The notes under the pieces are model-generated. The model made no database searches and was not told the origin of the DNA. It saw nothing but the letters and a program-made list of their open reading frames with translations. Below are positions 1 through 9,286 of a stretch of DNA of 23,852 nt, one piece after another. The stretch's first letter is position 1; every line of letters starts with the position of its first letter. A program made the position numbers and the translations under genes. The DNA lies in the IMG/VR virus record IMGVR_UViG_3300007512_000200, positions 1 through 23,852 of that record, one strand, 5' to 3'. The stretch is from a virus.

Positions 1-646
1 CGGCATATGTGCTACCACCGATAGGGTCATACCCAGATTCACTATAATATAAACAACAATTTCCTGTTCTTCCTTCAGTTCCTGCACCACATATTTGTTT
101 TGCTTTAATTGATAGCGAAGTAGTTGAATTAACTTCCTCTTGCAATTGCTCAAATGGTGCAATCTCTTGATATCTACTACTCAACTGGTCAAAAGAATCT
201 GGAACAGCATTAATTGCCATGTATGATATTCCGTCTACAGTTTCTATCCCACCATCAATTCTTGTAGGTTTATTTCTTGTAAGGATAGAACCCATCTTGT
301 CTATTCTATTTTGAATACCAGGCATACCAACAACCATGAATAAAATTCCATCACTAACAAACAACCATTGTCCATTCGCAGTTCCATCAGAGTAATAGCA
401 ATGAGGTGCTAGACCAGTTTTCCAATACTTTGTTTCGTTTGCTCCAAACTGCACAACTGTTTTTATATCTTTGTCGAGAATTTTTTGTGCGAACATACTA
501 TTATCATTAGCATCGTTGTTGCCTTCTGGAGAGTTATTTATAATGTCTGAATTTGACCTGCCAAGACAAAATGATAAATTTTTCTCTTTGAGTCCAGCAC
601 TAACAATACTTGCTTGCGGGGTTCTTCTTCCTAATGATTTAGCCAT
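1..646 (-). CDS. 8: Baseplate wedge protein, gp8-like (partial, C-terminus beyond the window)
   Basis: The minus-strand frame opens at the ATG at 646 and runs without a stop to the left edge, giving 215 residues that begin MAKSLGRRTPQ. It is the last visible gene of the baseplate operon, 12 nt after the stop of the gp7-like gene, with a weak AGGAT ribosome site. Several blocks resemble T4 gp8 (334 aa, a dimeric wedge component): an early F-x-L-GRS block like T4 FGRSEPW, and a block around residues 140-180 (GGIETVDGISYMAINAVP, then a run ending QEIAPFEQLQEE) that matches the T4 stretch with GDGYVWEYLFEIPPD and YIVVPWPEELKE. The gp6-gp7-gp8 order is the T4 order. An N-C-C near the end adds to the cysteine pattern seen in neighbouring baseplate genes. 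The assignment rests on recalled motif similarity and gene order. Confidence 0.62.
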   Translation of the reverse strand, partial: MAKSLGRRTPQASIVSAGLKEKNLSFCLGRSNSDIINNSPEGNNDANDNSMFAQKILDKDIKTVVQFGANETKYWKTGLAPHCYYSDGTANGQWLFVSDGILFMVVGMPGIQNRIDKMGSILTRNKPTRIDGGIETVDGISYMAINAVPDSFDQLSSRYQEIAPFEQLQEEVNSTTSLSIKAKQICGAGTEGRTGNCCLYYSESGYDPIGGSTYA

Positions 647-658
647 ATGAATATCCTA

Positions 659-1909
659 TTATGTCCAACACTGTCCAGTACCTGAAGTGCATCCCGTTAT
701 TCCAATATTTGGACTACTTGTTGAGGGATACAAATATATGAAGTCACGAATATATATGCCTCCAAAAGTTAGTCCGGCATCAATATCACCATCCCATGTA
801 GGCCATTGGTGTGTTGGTAAATTATAATCGGCAGATATACCTCCACCACCGACTGCACCCCAACCTTGTCCCATTGTCCAACCACCAGATGCACCACCGA
901 ATGTACCAAGAGTTGCACCAATATATGCGGTAGGACCGTCATAACCAAACGCACTACCACAACAGCCAATACATGCAGAATATCCTGTAGTTCCTAACGC
1001 AGAACCAATTCCTCCTGTATTACTTAAACGATATGCAAAATAATTTCCTAATACTGGTCTTTCTCCTTGAAGTATATTACCATCAAAATCATCTGGAGGA
1101 ACATAATCATTAATAGTTTTTTCAAAAAATCCCTTAGTTCCCGCAGGGTGAAGCATTGTATTTAAATCTTCATAGTAAACTGGCAATCCAGTTTCTTCAT
1201 TAACTACATCAACTCCTGCTTTTATAACATAAGAAAAATCTTGATAAAAATCACTATCTTGAATTTTATAATTTCCATTTAGGAAACTACCACCAAGATG
1301 ATTAAGATTTTCATAATAACCAGTAGCACCATCTGTTCCTTCCCATCCTTGGTCATCAAACTTGCCACCATTTAGACGAAATACAGTTTGTTTAGGATAT
1401 TGTATGGATATATCAGTTCCTTTAGAACCAAAAAGACTTTGAAAGAAGTATCGATACGCTTCTTCAGTACTTTTTCGCATATACAAGTTTTTACGAATAC
1501 CCTTTAAAAACTCTCTTACATTATCATCCGAAGGTCCAGAAGTTGCACCGATAAAATGACTAGAAAGACCAGTTGCATATGCATATGCAAAATGTTTTAA
1601 AAATTTTGTGGGAGTTTCGTCTATGTCTGATAGTTTACCAAACCCACTGTAATGATATGATGTTTTATTTAATTCATATCCACTTTTAATATATAACCAA
1701 TTATAATATTCTTGAACAAAATCAACTAAAAAATTAACAGGGTCACTAGATTCTGACCTTTCTAATATCCAATAAGGAAATAAATCCGTAATGTCTACCA
1801 ATCTCTCATATTCTACATCTACATTTTCACTTATAAGTTTACTACCAAAAAAAAGAGTTTGATATCTGGTAGTGGCATCAGAATTTGTAAAAATAGTAGT
1901 GAAAAACAT
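659..1909 (-). CDS. 7: Baseplate wedge protein, gp7 / tail-protein-I-like, with glycine-rich C-terminal tail
   Basis: This 416-aa protein lies directly after gp6 (gap 4 nt) and before the gp8-like gene, the place of gp7 in T4. Residues 1-290 carry the signature of wedge proteins related to P2 gpI and T4 gp7: a helical block at 129-172 (VREFLKGIRKN, then STEEAYRYFFQSLFG and a SIQYPK strand), and at 209-262 an LNGNYKIQDSDFYQDFSYVIK block followed by LHPAGTKGFF. T4 gp7 is far longer (about 1030 aa), so this is a reduced form. Residues 295-416 are glycine-rich, of low complexity and probably surface exposed, with a CIGCCG cluster at 313-318 and C-x6-C at the end. The SD-like AAGAAG lies just before the ATG. 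The family call is fairly secure; the gp7 name leans on synteny. Confidence 0.68.
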   Translation of the reverse strand: MFFTTIFTNSDATTRYQTLFFGSKLISENVDVEYERLVDITDLFPYWILERSESSDPVNFLVDFVQEYYNWLYIKSGYELNKTSYHYSGFGKLSDIDETPTKFLKHFAYAYATGLSSHFIGATSGPSDDNVREFLKGIRKNLYMRKSTEEAYRYFFQSLFGSKGTDISIQYPKQTVFRLNGGKFDDQGWEGTDGATGYYENLNHLGGSFLNGNYKIQDSDFYQDFSYVIKAGVDVVNEETGLPVYYEDLNTMLHPAGTKGFFEKTINDYVPPDDFDGNILQGERPVLGNYFAYRLSNTGGIGSALGTTGYSACIGCCGSAFGYDGPTAYIGATLGTFGGASGGWTMGQGWGAVGGGGISADYNLPTHQWPTWDGDIDAGLTFGGIYIRDFIYLYPSTSSPNIGITGCTSGTGQCWT

Positions 1910-1913
1910 ATTA

Positions 1914-3716
1914 TTAACTTCTTGCGACTAAGGAAAAACCCTCAAAACTTAAATTAGAAAAATACATATTTTCTTTTATATTAAATTTATCAGAACCAAT
2001 ACCGCCAGGTTGCACTTTCAATTTAATAGTATCACCAGGAAAACAATCTTTTGTTATATTAACTTCTCCTGTAAACGGATGCCACTTTCCAACCGTGAGA
2101 GGGATAGTTCCAGTAGAATCAACAACCTGTAAAGTTTGAAATCCTCTATTGTCAACCAAACCAGTAGTTCGTAGTTTTATGAGCGTTCCAGAATCAAGTT
2201 CCATCTCACCACGAGTGTGTACTGGTGGCATAAAATAATCAGTTGTAAGGGACCCGGCTAAGCATATATTTTTAAAGTGCTGTGTGTTTATCTTATAATT
2301 AGTAACAGGACATGGTTTTATTAATTTCAAAGAGAGTTCATCAGAAGAAACACTAAAAGAATCATCTACAGAATTTACTAGATTAGCAATAGAAGAAGTA
2401 TCAAATTTTTCTAATTCAAATCTAGGTCCATATGCATCGATAATATTTTGTTTTGCATACGATAGTAAAGCACCTTCCGAATATGCTGTTGCATTGGGAT
2501 TATATGTACACTGACCAGAAACAACTCCTTCAACTCTTTCTAAATTAATAAATTCTGGAACGATAGTAACACAGGTTTTATCCTTCAGAATATTCATTGC
2601 AGTTGCAGATGCATATGGGTCTGTTGTTGTATCTAAAGAAACAAAAAGTCTTCCGTATCTTGGTGGGTTCATTTCTTCTCCACCCCATACATTAAATACT
2701 GAATAGGGGTCTTCATCACCTGTTACAAATCCCGATTCTGCAAGAAGCCCTTTACAATCTTCTACAGTAACTGCTCTATCTTGTGCAGCGAACCACTTTG
2801 GTGCGAAAAATCTAATTGCTTCTAAATCTGGTTTATCTCTACCACCATCAGATAAACCATCACTTGCAGTATAACTGCTAAGTGTTGACATATCCCTAAT
2901 AGTAAAATTACCACAAACATTACTAGCAGAACCACTACTCTTTAAGTATGAAATTCTTACTTGTTGGTTTGGAGCAAGTTCTTGTCCTACATTTCCATAA
3001 GAAGAATCAAACCCACCACCAAATACTACAAAGAATCCAAGTTCTGTTCTTTCCAACCAATATACTCTACTTGTTACATTTAATCCTGCTTGTGCATTAC
3101 TTGCCTTTTCCCATTCTTGCCAACCAACATCACTTCCATCAATATTTTGTTCTGTATTGTATACTTCTACCCTAATCGTAGATATGTCTATATCTAAACC
3201 ATGAACGAATCCTTTATTTATTGTATCGTCTACAATTAATGGAACTTCTTTTATTAAACTTTTACCTTCCACAACAGTAAATATATTTTCGCCTTGGTCA
3301 TTCAAAACACCATCTTCTAATGTGTAAAAGTTATATAACAACCCAGAAGGAGAATTTCCAGTAAATCTTGTGTATCTCGGAACAAGATATCCAGAACCGT
3401 CCACTCCTTCGCTTGATTTAACAAATGCTAAACCTTTAGAAGATGTTTTTCCAGGCACCACATAACCCAATGGTTTTACAAGTGAAACTATAGATTCCTC
3501 TCGTTGTGCAGTATCTAGAAACATCTCACTAGCAGTCATGTTTGCATAATATCCATAATATAAAGTATTGTATGCAAGCATATCTAAAAGAACCTGTGCG
3601 GCAGAACCTTCATAATCATAATCTTTAATATCACTCTGCCCTTTTAAATGGTCTATAATACTAGATTTAATAGATTCAAAATCAAGACTTCCTAATTGAA
3701 TGTTTACATTGCTCAT
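1914..3716 (-). CDS. 6: Baseplate wedge subunit gp6
   Basis: This 600-aa protein is close to the length of T4 gp6 (660 aa), the backbone of the six wedges that forms a ring of dimers around the hub. The N-terminus (residues 1-90) has the typical gp6/J-like pattern: a short amphipathic start, then DYDYEGSAAQVLLDMLAYNT, YYANMTASEMFLDTAQ and a run ending LVKPLGYVV. The middle includes the block around GRDKPDLEAIRFFAPKWFAA followed by RAVTVEDC, characteristic of this family. The start is set by AAGGTAAG upstream of the ATG at 3716. The gp25 stop lies only 1 nt before it, so translation is probably coupled. The order gp25-gp6-gp7-gp8 supports the call. Confidence 0.93.
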   Translation of the reverse strand: MSNVNIQLGSLDFESIKSSIIDHLKGQSDIKDYDYEGSAAQVLLDMLAYNTLYYGYYANMTASEMFLDTAQREESIVSLVKPLGYVVPGKTSSKGLAFVKSSEGVDGSGYLVPRYTRFTGNSPSGLLYNFYTLEDGVLNDQGENIFTVVEGKSLIKEVPLIVDDTINKGFVHGLDIDISTIRVEVYNTEQNIDGSDVGWQEWEKASNAQAGLNVTSRVYWLERTELGFFVVFGGGFDSSYGNVGQELAPNQQVRISYLKSSGSASNVCGNFTIRDMSTLSSYTASDGLSDGGRDKPDLEAIRFFAPKWFAAQDRAVTVEDCKGLLAESGFVTGDEDPYSVFNVWGGEEMNPPRYGRLFVSLDTTTDPYASATAMNILKDKTCVTIVPEFINLERVEGVVSGQCTYNPNATAYSEGALLSYAKQNIIDAYGPRFELEKFDTSSIANLVNSVDDSFSVSSDELSLKLIKPCPVTNYKINTQHFKNICLAGSLTTDYFMPPVHTRGEMELDSGTLIKLRTTGLVDNRGFQTLQVVDSTGTIPLTVGKWHPFTGEVNITKDCFPGDTIKLKVQPGGIGSDKFNIKENMYFSNLSFEGFSLVARS

Positions 3717-3717
3717 T

Positions 3718-4146
3718 TTATCTTACCTTCTGTAATGTTACCTGTAAAGTGTCTGTTAGTTTGGACTTTCTTCCGTTAAGAATGGTATAGTTAATTGTCA
3801 TGTTAATTTGATTTGCAGTTCCTGAACTTCCTTGTTTTGCAACATCCGAATCTTCATCAAACTTAACAGAATTAATAACTGCTCTGGGTTCTAATCTAGC
3901 AATTGCTATCTTTATATCCCTTTCCATAATTGCGGATTGGTGTGGAGTCCACAACTCAAATAAATAATTACGAAGACCCACACCAAAATCATCATTAAAT
4001 CTTTTTTCACCCGGAGCAGTAAGAACTATATTCATAATAGATTGTCTAATTGCATTCCTATCACCGACCACAGAGATGTCATCGTTGAACGAATTCTTAT
4101 TTAAATCTATATCAAAATCTATGAATTGAAAATCTGATATTGGCAT
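3718..4146 (-). CDS. 25: Baseplate wedge subunit gp25
   Basis: At 142 aa this matches T4 gp25 (132 aa), the small lysozyme-fold wedge protein that joins gp6 and gp53 and helps nucleate the sheath. The sequence shows the family core: RNAIRQSIMNIVLTAPGEKR, then F-x-x-DFGVGLRNYLFEL and the LEPRAVI motif with the near-invariant EPR. The start at 4146 has AAAGGAATGCC just upstream. The gene sits 27 nt after the 268-aa hub-type gene and 1 nt before gp6. Confidence 0.95.
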   Translation of the reverse strand: MPISDFQFIDFDIDLNKNSFNDDISVVGDRNAIRQSIMNIVLTAPGEKRFNDDFGVGLRNYLFELWTPHQSAIMERDIKIAIARLEPRAVINSVKFDEDSDVAKQGSSGTANQINMTINYTILNGRKSKLTDTLQVTLQKVR

Positions 4147-4173
4147 GGCATTCCTTTTTTATATGTATAATAA

Positions 4174-4980
4174 TCAATTCCAAAAATAGTTCCAAATTTC
4201 TCCAAAGAAACCTAAAGATTCACTCGTTTCTGGGTCTATTGGACTGCTATCTCTGATTAGGTGACAAAGCATCTTGTGATGTCCACCTCTAATCATGTTA
4301 TGTTGAATTTCTGCAACCAACCATCTACCAGACATTCTCCTTTCTTTATCTGAACCAACATTTTTATTTGTTATATTGATTATTTCTCCAGGTCGCAAAC
4401 TCAAATCTCCACTCAACATAATTGAAGCCTGTTGAGAATTTATCAGAGCCATTTGAGCATCTCTCCATAAAGGAGTTTCACTAGGAGTATCCCAATATGT
4501 TGAACTGGTTCTTGTGTATTCGATATATTTTTTAAAGTCTTCACCTACGCAGGGACAATTACAACTGCTAGGGTGGTTTTGGTCTTTCCACAAACATCCC
4601 ATCCAAGATTCACCAAGATTGCTTTCAATTAAATCACATTCTTTTATGGATTCTATAGATTCTCTTATTTGGTCTTTTGTTGGTTCGGTAACAGCATCCT
4701 CACCCCAAATCCAATTCCAAACAGTTTCTACAAGTTGTCCCCCAATTCCAGTATACCAAGGAAAATCAATTTTATTTTCTGGTTTAAAGGGATTTAATTC
4801 AGGACATGGGCAGTTACAAAGTGGGTCATCATCATCGCATTCTGAATTGTCTACTGGACCATCTGGATTAGCACAAGGATAGTTATCATCAAATGCACCA
4901 ACAGAATGTCCCAACTTGACACTAGGCCATTCGGTATTAGCAAAGTGAGTGAGTTTTACTAGAAAGTCATGTTCTGCCAT
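4174..4980 (-). CDS. Hub-type baseplate protein with a cysteine-rich insert
   Basis: This 268-aa protein has three parts. Residues 1-30 are conserved-looking. Residues about 36-150 form an acidic Cys-rich insert with two CNCPC clusters (CNCPCPE and CNCPCVG). Residues about 165-250 read like the C-terminal beta domain of hub proteins (gp27, Mu gp44, P2 gpD): L-R-P-GEIINITNK, then GRWLVAEIQHNMIRGGHHKM and LIRD. It lies between the giant Cys-rich gene and gp25, roughly where T4 has the hub lysozyme gp5, but I see no lysozyme motif. One reading is that the hub C-terminal domain is supplied here as a separate polypeptide. The start at 4980 has GGAG 7 nt upstream and an exact late promoter 16 nt upstream. 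The hub link is moderate; the insert's function is unknown. Confidence 0.6.
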   Translation of the reverse strand: MAEHDFLVKLTHFANTEWPSVKLGHSVGAFDDNYPCANPDGPVDNSECDDDDPLCNCPCPELNPFKPENKIDFPWYTGIGGQLVETVWNWIWGEDAVTEPTKDQIRESIESIKECDLIESNLGESWMGCLWKDQNHPSSCNCPCVGEDFKKYIEYTRTSSTYWDTPSETPLWRDAQMALINSQQASIMLSGDLSLRPGEIINITNKNVGSDKERRMSGRWLVAEIQHNMIRGGHHKMLCHLIRDSSPIDPETSESLGFFGEIWNYFWN

Positions 4981-4986
4981 ATATTT

Positions 4987-4990
4987 CTCC
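4987..4990 (-). promoter_or_regulatory. Ribosome binding site GGAG fixing the start of the 268-aa hub-type gene
   Basis: GGAG lies 6 nt before the ATG at 4980. It follows the late promoter so closely that a transcript from there would have a leader of only about 10 nt. Confidence 0.6.
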
Positions 4991-4995
4991 TAATC

Positions 4996-5003
4996 TATTT
5001 ATA
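4996..5003 (-). promoter_or_regulatory. T4-type late promoter (TATAAATA)
   Basis: An exact TATAAATA on the minus strand in the 27-nt gap after the 1420-aa gene. This is the sole sequence requirement of T4 late promoters, read by gp55/gp33-modified polymerase. It would let the distal half of the baseplate operon (268-aa, gp25, gp6, gp7, gp8) be transcribed independently of the giant upstream gene. Motif and position are seen; activity is inferred. Confidence 0.6.
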
Positions 5004-5007
5004 CGAT

Positions 5008-8000
5008 TTATAGACATACTATACCATTTCTTGTTTTTAAACAGTTACATTCACATCCTGCATCAGTGCATTCTTGTGGGCAAGTTTGCTGTGGTGTTCC
5101 TCCATCGGGTGTTCCTCCGAACATATTCGGGTCGGGCTGACCCGAAGGTGTATCACCGCAGTCGGCCGAGTTACAAGATGTATTGGGGGAGTGCTGGTAC
5201 CAACCAAAGTCGTTGTAGGATTCGCACGCGTCACTATGTACGGCCGAACATTCATTAGGAGTTAGTCCTTCCCAACAACCCATGAAAGTCCAGCAATCCG
5301 GCGGACCCCAATCACCACAATCATCACACCATACACAACAAGCGCCCGGCGGGTCTTTTAAACACCCACAATCGTCTTCCCACGCATCATTCCCACACCC
5401 ACATTGCTCTCCCTCATATATACACCATGTCGCATCACTCCAAGCAAAACACCCTCCACATTCCTGAATGCACGACCCAACCCATGACCATCCACTACTT
5501 GGACCAGAACAATCCCCACACAACGGTCCACAACAATCGATACCGCACCCAACCTCCGCATCCGAACATCGTGTGCAACCTCCAAACCAAGCATAACATC
5601 CATCGCCATATCCGCACCAATCATTAGCATCTTTACATTCTTGAAATGTAACACCATCTGAACAATCCAAATTTTGGTTGCAACATGCACCTATGTGTGG
5701 ACAAGCATCTGCACAGTATTCATTCGCAGTGAACTCACCGCCTTCATAACTACAAGAAGTACTATTAGAGTTCTCTATACAATCTCCGCACAATCTACCA
5801 TCTGTATAGAGGCAACATGCTCCCAATGTTGTGTCATAGATATCACTACACAGACAACAACAAGAATCGAAATCACCAAATGTGTCTTCCCATGTGTAGG
5901 GGTGAAATTGTCCATCTTCATCATCGCACCAGGCCTGAACACACCACCAATCTGTTGAACCATCACAACCACAACCGTAATCGTTGCAACCTATATCCGT
6001 GAAGCAGTCACCATCGTTTGTATCGAATGTACAACATGTTCCCTTTGGAAATTGACATTGGTAGATGTGGTCTTCGTTAGAAGATGGTATACAAGCATCA
6101 CCGTCAAGCCAAACATTATCCTCGTCCTTTTCGCAGACAGACTGAATATATCCATCAAAGCACACCCCATTAATACAACAACCACCTTCTGCGTCTGGGT
6201 CGCATAAAATATCATCGTTATAACAAGTAGGGTCTGGGGGTTCTCCTCCAGAACAATCATACTCATTCCACGCACCATTAAACTCTACTGTACATTGATT
6301 GTCAAATATACAATCTTCGCAACTGTTTTTACCGTGACAACAATATCCAGGTCTACACATTTGACTTTCTATATCTTCATTATCACACTGTTGTCCTGGA
6401 TTGTAATATACTGTGTTTGTTCCGTTTTGTAATTGGTCACATTCATCTTCATCTGCAACATTTACACAATGTCCTATACAACTATTAGGAATCTCATCAT
6501 CAAAACATTCAGAAACACAACAAGCACCAAATTCTTCACAATTTATTTCGTCTTTAGTACCACAATCATCTCCGCAAGCACAATCTTCACAATCGTGCCA
6601 TAATAGAGTTCCGTCTGGACATGCTTCGTTCGCAGGGTCGCTTACCAAACACCACCATTCACTCCCCATACCACAACCACTTAAACAACGAGTATCTTCT
6701 TCTTCTATACAGCAACATGCACCGCAACAATTAATATCTTCACAATGAGTATCGGCACGAAAGTCATTTGTTCCTGGAACACCAATAGAATAACACTCAT
6801 CCCCGCTGTTCACCATAACACAACAACAATAATCATCATCGCATTCGTTTGCCGCCCACGGATTTCCAATACAACATGCACCACCTGGACATCCACTTGT
6901 GTCGCAAGGGTAATCATCACAAGAAGTTTCCCACCAATGCACTCCGCCAGCCTTTTCACATTCGATATCCGTTAGGTTCTGACATTCTTCACAATTTACA
7001 TCTGGTCCAGGAATACAACATGCCCACGCATCAGATGGTTGGGTGCAGTCAACATCATTATCATCACAACTAGTACCCACACCATTAAAATCTCCATCAT
7101 TTGCGACACAAACTTTATCCGTAAATTCTTGACAAGTTCCATCTGGTAAACAACACGCACCAGTATCTGGGAAGTCACAAGGGTCATCATCACAAGAAGT
7201 TCCAGCACCTTTCCAATCACAATCATCGCAATCACAATCATCTTCTGAAAAGTCATCAAAGCATTGCCAAAATCCACTAAAACAACACGCACCAGTACAG
7301 GGGTTGGGTTCACATGTAGTATCTGGTCCTTGAAAAACTCCACCATTTTTAGTACATACGAAATCTTTTACTTGTTCTGAACATCCAGTAGGATAACAAC
7401 ACGCACCAATAATATAACAAGTATCACAGTTACGGTCATCACCATACTCAGGATTTGGGTCTGTCCACATATCGTTAACATCCGATGGTTCATATCCATT
7501 GTCTTGTGCAATTTTGCAACATTCATATTTGTATACTAAATTACCACCATCTAATCCTTTCCCTTCACTCAAACAACAATCTGGTCCTGTAAGACTGTTC
7601 TGAGAACATCCTGCTTCTAAAGAACAACATAATTTTTTTTCTTGTTCCTCACATTCAATATCTGCACATGTTAAATCACAAGAATCAATACCACTTGGAT
7701 GAACTGCTACTGAACCATGCCAAATTCCAGGCAATCTATTTTCGTTGTCATCTTTATACCCAAAACATTCCCAGACAGTAACATCGTCTAGACACTCACG
7801 GTTTGGTAAACAACACGGCGCAGTTGGAAGGCATGGATTTTCAGAAGTATAATTATCTGGGTCTTTGTTATCCCAATAACTATCACTTTCTGTGCATGAA
7901 TAATTTGGCATCTCACCACCAAGAAAATCGTCACACATAAATCTCCAGAAATCACTATTGCAGGCTCTTAGTTTTAATGTTTCTGCATCGAGTTGAATTT

Positions 8001-9270
8001 CTGGATGTAAAGTTTCTTGCTCCCACCAACTCATTGGAATCTGTGAATTGGTAGCACCCCAAACATTGGAATCATATACAACAACAACTGCACCATCACC
8101 ATTAGGTTTCCATACAACCGTACACCCTTCACCGTTACAATGTCCGACTAGTCCTTCACCTTTTCCTTTTGGAAGGAGTCCACTACTCGAAGAACAATGA
8201 AACGAAAATGATTTTACTACTTCTTCATCTTGTTTTAGGAATGGTCTTTTTGACCTTTGACAACAAGAGATTGTTGGTGATGTTTCATCTTCCCCCTCAA
8301 ATGCTTCAAAGTTGTTGATGAAATTTTCTTCTCTGTCTGCATCATAATATTCATCATCTCTAAATTCAAAGAATTCTTCTATTTCTTCTTCATCTTCTTG
8401 TTGAGCGCAATACAATGCAAAGTTTCTTAATAGTTCCGCTACTTCTAAACCATCAAGTTCTAATGGTGCTTCACCACTTAAATCGTCTAGACACCTATCA
8501 GTATAATATGAAGACTCTTTATTAAAGAATCCTATCTTATCTTTACATTCTGTTCCTCCCATTGGACTTCCACTGGATTCTCCCATGATAATTAATTTAC
8601 CACCAGACCTAACCCATTCACGGATTTCAGACCAATCACTTTCGGGTGGTGGAACAGTAACAATGTCAGAACCACATAACGGAAATTGGTCTGTGTTTCC
8701 ATTTTGAGAACCAAAGTTCTTTCCGATAGCACCAACGAATGCCAATTTATGACAACCAAGATTACCTTCCGCACCAAGAGTACAGTGCATTGTACAATCA
8801 CCTTTTGGTAATAGTGGTCCTTCCCAATTGTCTATCCAATCTGTAAATGCTTGTGGTGACCATGGCAAAAGTCCCATAGGAGAATCGTATTGATAGAATG
8901 TAGATTCTGGAATAATGTATTCATGAAAAGAATATTCTTCGTCATTGATGTATTCTGTCCAACAACTATTCCACTCACATTCTTCAGGATAATGTTCCCA
9001 ATCTTTTTCTCCCGGATGCCAACACAAATTTCCATAATGTAAATTGTCTGGATGCCCATCGCCTTCAGAATCCCTACCTTCCCAAAAAGAATCACCTTGA
9101 TTTCGTGTGGGTTCATATGGAGCAAATTCTTCAAAGTCTGTTGCACTAGTTGTAGTTGTACCTAACGCACATATAGGACAATTCGCTCCACCACCACCAT
9201 AACGATATTCGTTATCCCAATCTTTACAAGGTTTATCTCCGCAACAGCAACATGTTTTTATGGTTCTCAT
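5008..9270 (-). CDS. Giant cysteine-rich GACC-repeat protein inside the hub operon
   Basis: This 1420-aa protein has no known T4 counterpart. It begins MRTIKTCCCCGDKPC. Residues about 172-410 resemble a glutamine-amidotransferase/ThuA-like alpha/beta fold: HKLAFVGAIGKN, EWVRSGGKLIIMGE and a late GDGAVVVVYDSNVWG. An acidic linker lies near 290-330. From about residue 480 to the end the sequence is dominated by diverged units of roughly 35-50 residues of the form GACC-x-x-x-G-x-C ... C ... GTSCDDxxC. There are nine exact GACC and several ACC/GCC/TCC variants, with about one Cys in six or seven residues and many Asp/Glu. No signal peptide or membrane segment is seen. The ATG at 9270 lacks a good SD, so expression may depend on coupling to the upstream hub gene, which ends 17 nt away. 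The DNA of the last few repeats looks more GC-rich than its neighbours. A virion appendage, spike or adhesin stabilised by disulfides is likely but unproven. Confidence 0.85.
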   Translation of the reverse strand: MRTIKTCCCCGDKPCKDWDNEYRYGGGGANCPICALGTTTTSATDFEEFAPYEPTRNQGDSFWEGRDSEGDGHPDNLHYGNLCWHPGEKDWEHYPEECEWNSCWTEYINDEEYSFHEYIIPESTFYQYDSPMGLLPWSPQAFTDWIDNWEGPLLPKGDCTMHCTLGAEGNLGCHKLAFVGAIGKNFGSQNGNTDQFPLCGSDIVTVPPPESDWSEIREWVRSGGKLIIMGESSGSPMGGTECKDKIGFFNKESSYYTDRCLDDLSGEAPLELDGLEVAELLRNFALYCAQQEDEEEIEEFFEFRDDEYYDADREENFINNFEAFEGEDETSPTISCCQRSKRPFLKQDEEVVKSFSFHCSSSSGLLPKGKGEGLVGHCNGEGCTVVWKPNGDGAVVVVYDSNVWGATNSQIPMSWWEQETLHPEIQLDAETLKLRACNSDFWRFMCDDFLGGEMPNYSCTESDSYWDNKDPDNYTSENPCLPTAPCCLPNRECLDDVTVWECFGYKDDNENRLPGIWHGSVAVHPSGIDSCDLTCADIECEEQEKKLCCSLEAGCSQNSLTGPDCCLSEGKGLDGGNLVYKYECCKIAQDNGYEPSDVNDMWTDPNPEYGDDRNCDTCYIIGACCYPTGCSEQVKDFVCTKNGGVFQGPDTTCEPNPCTGACCFSGFWQCFDDFSEDDCDCDDCDWKGAGTSCDDDPCDFPDTGACCLPDGTCQEFTDKVCVANDGDFNGVGTSCDDNDVDCTQPSDAWACCIPGPDVNCEECQNLTDIECEKAGGVHWWETSCDDYPCDTSGCPGGACCIGNPWAANECDDDYCCCVMVNSGDECYSIGVPGTNDFRADTHCEDINCCGACCCIEEEDTRCLSGCGMGSEWWCLVSDPANEACPDGTLLWHDCEDCACGDDCGTKDEINCEEFGACCVSECFDDEIPNSCIGHCVNVADEDECDQLQNGTNTVYYNPGQQCDNEDIESQMCRPGYCCHGKNSCEDCIFDNQCTVEFNGAWNEYDCSGGEPPDPTCYNDDILCDPDAEGGCCINGVCFDGYIQSVCEKDEDNVWLDGDACIPSSNEDHIYQCQFPKGTCCTFDTNDGDCFTDIGCNDYGCGCDGSTDWWCVQAWCDDEDGQFHPYTWEDTFGDFDSCCCLCSDIYDTTLGACCLYTDGRLCGDCIENSNSTSCSYEGGEFTANEYCADACPHIGACCNQNLDCSDGVTFQECKDANDWCGYGDGCYAWFGGCTRCSDAEVGCGIDCCGPLCGDCSGPSSGWSWVGSCIQECGGCFAWSDATWCIYEGEQCGCGNDAWEDDCGCLKDPPGACCVWCDDCGDWGPPDCWTFMGCWEGLTPNECSAVHSDACESYNDFGWYQHSPNTSCNSADCGDTPSGQPDPNMFGGTPDGGTPQQTCPQECTDAGCECNCLKTRNGIVCL

Positions 9271-9286
9271 AATATAAGTATATTAA

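Noticed and set aside
535-542. Exact TATAAATA on the minus strand inside the gp8-like gene
   Set aside because: It encodes Ile-Ile-Asn in frame with no gene start downstream in sight.
5031-9146. Many short ORFs on both strands within the 1420-aa gene
   Set aside because: They are shadows of the Cys-rich repeats, lack ribosome sites, and overlap one another.
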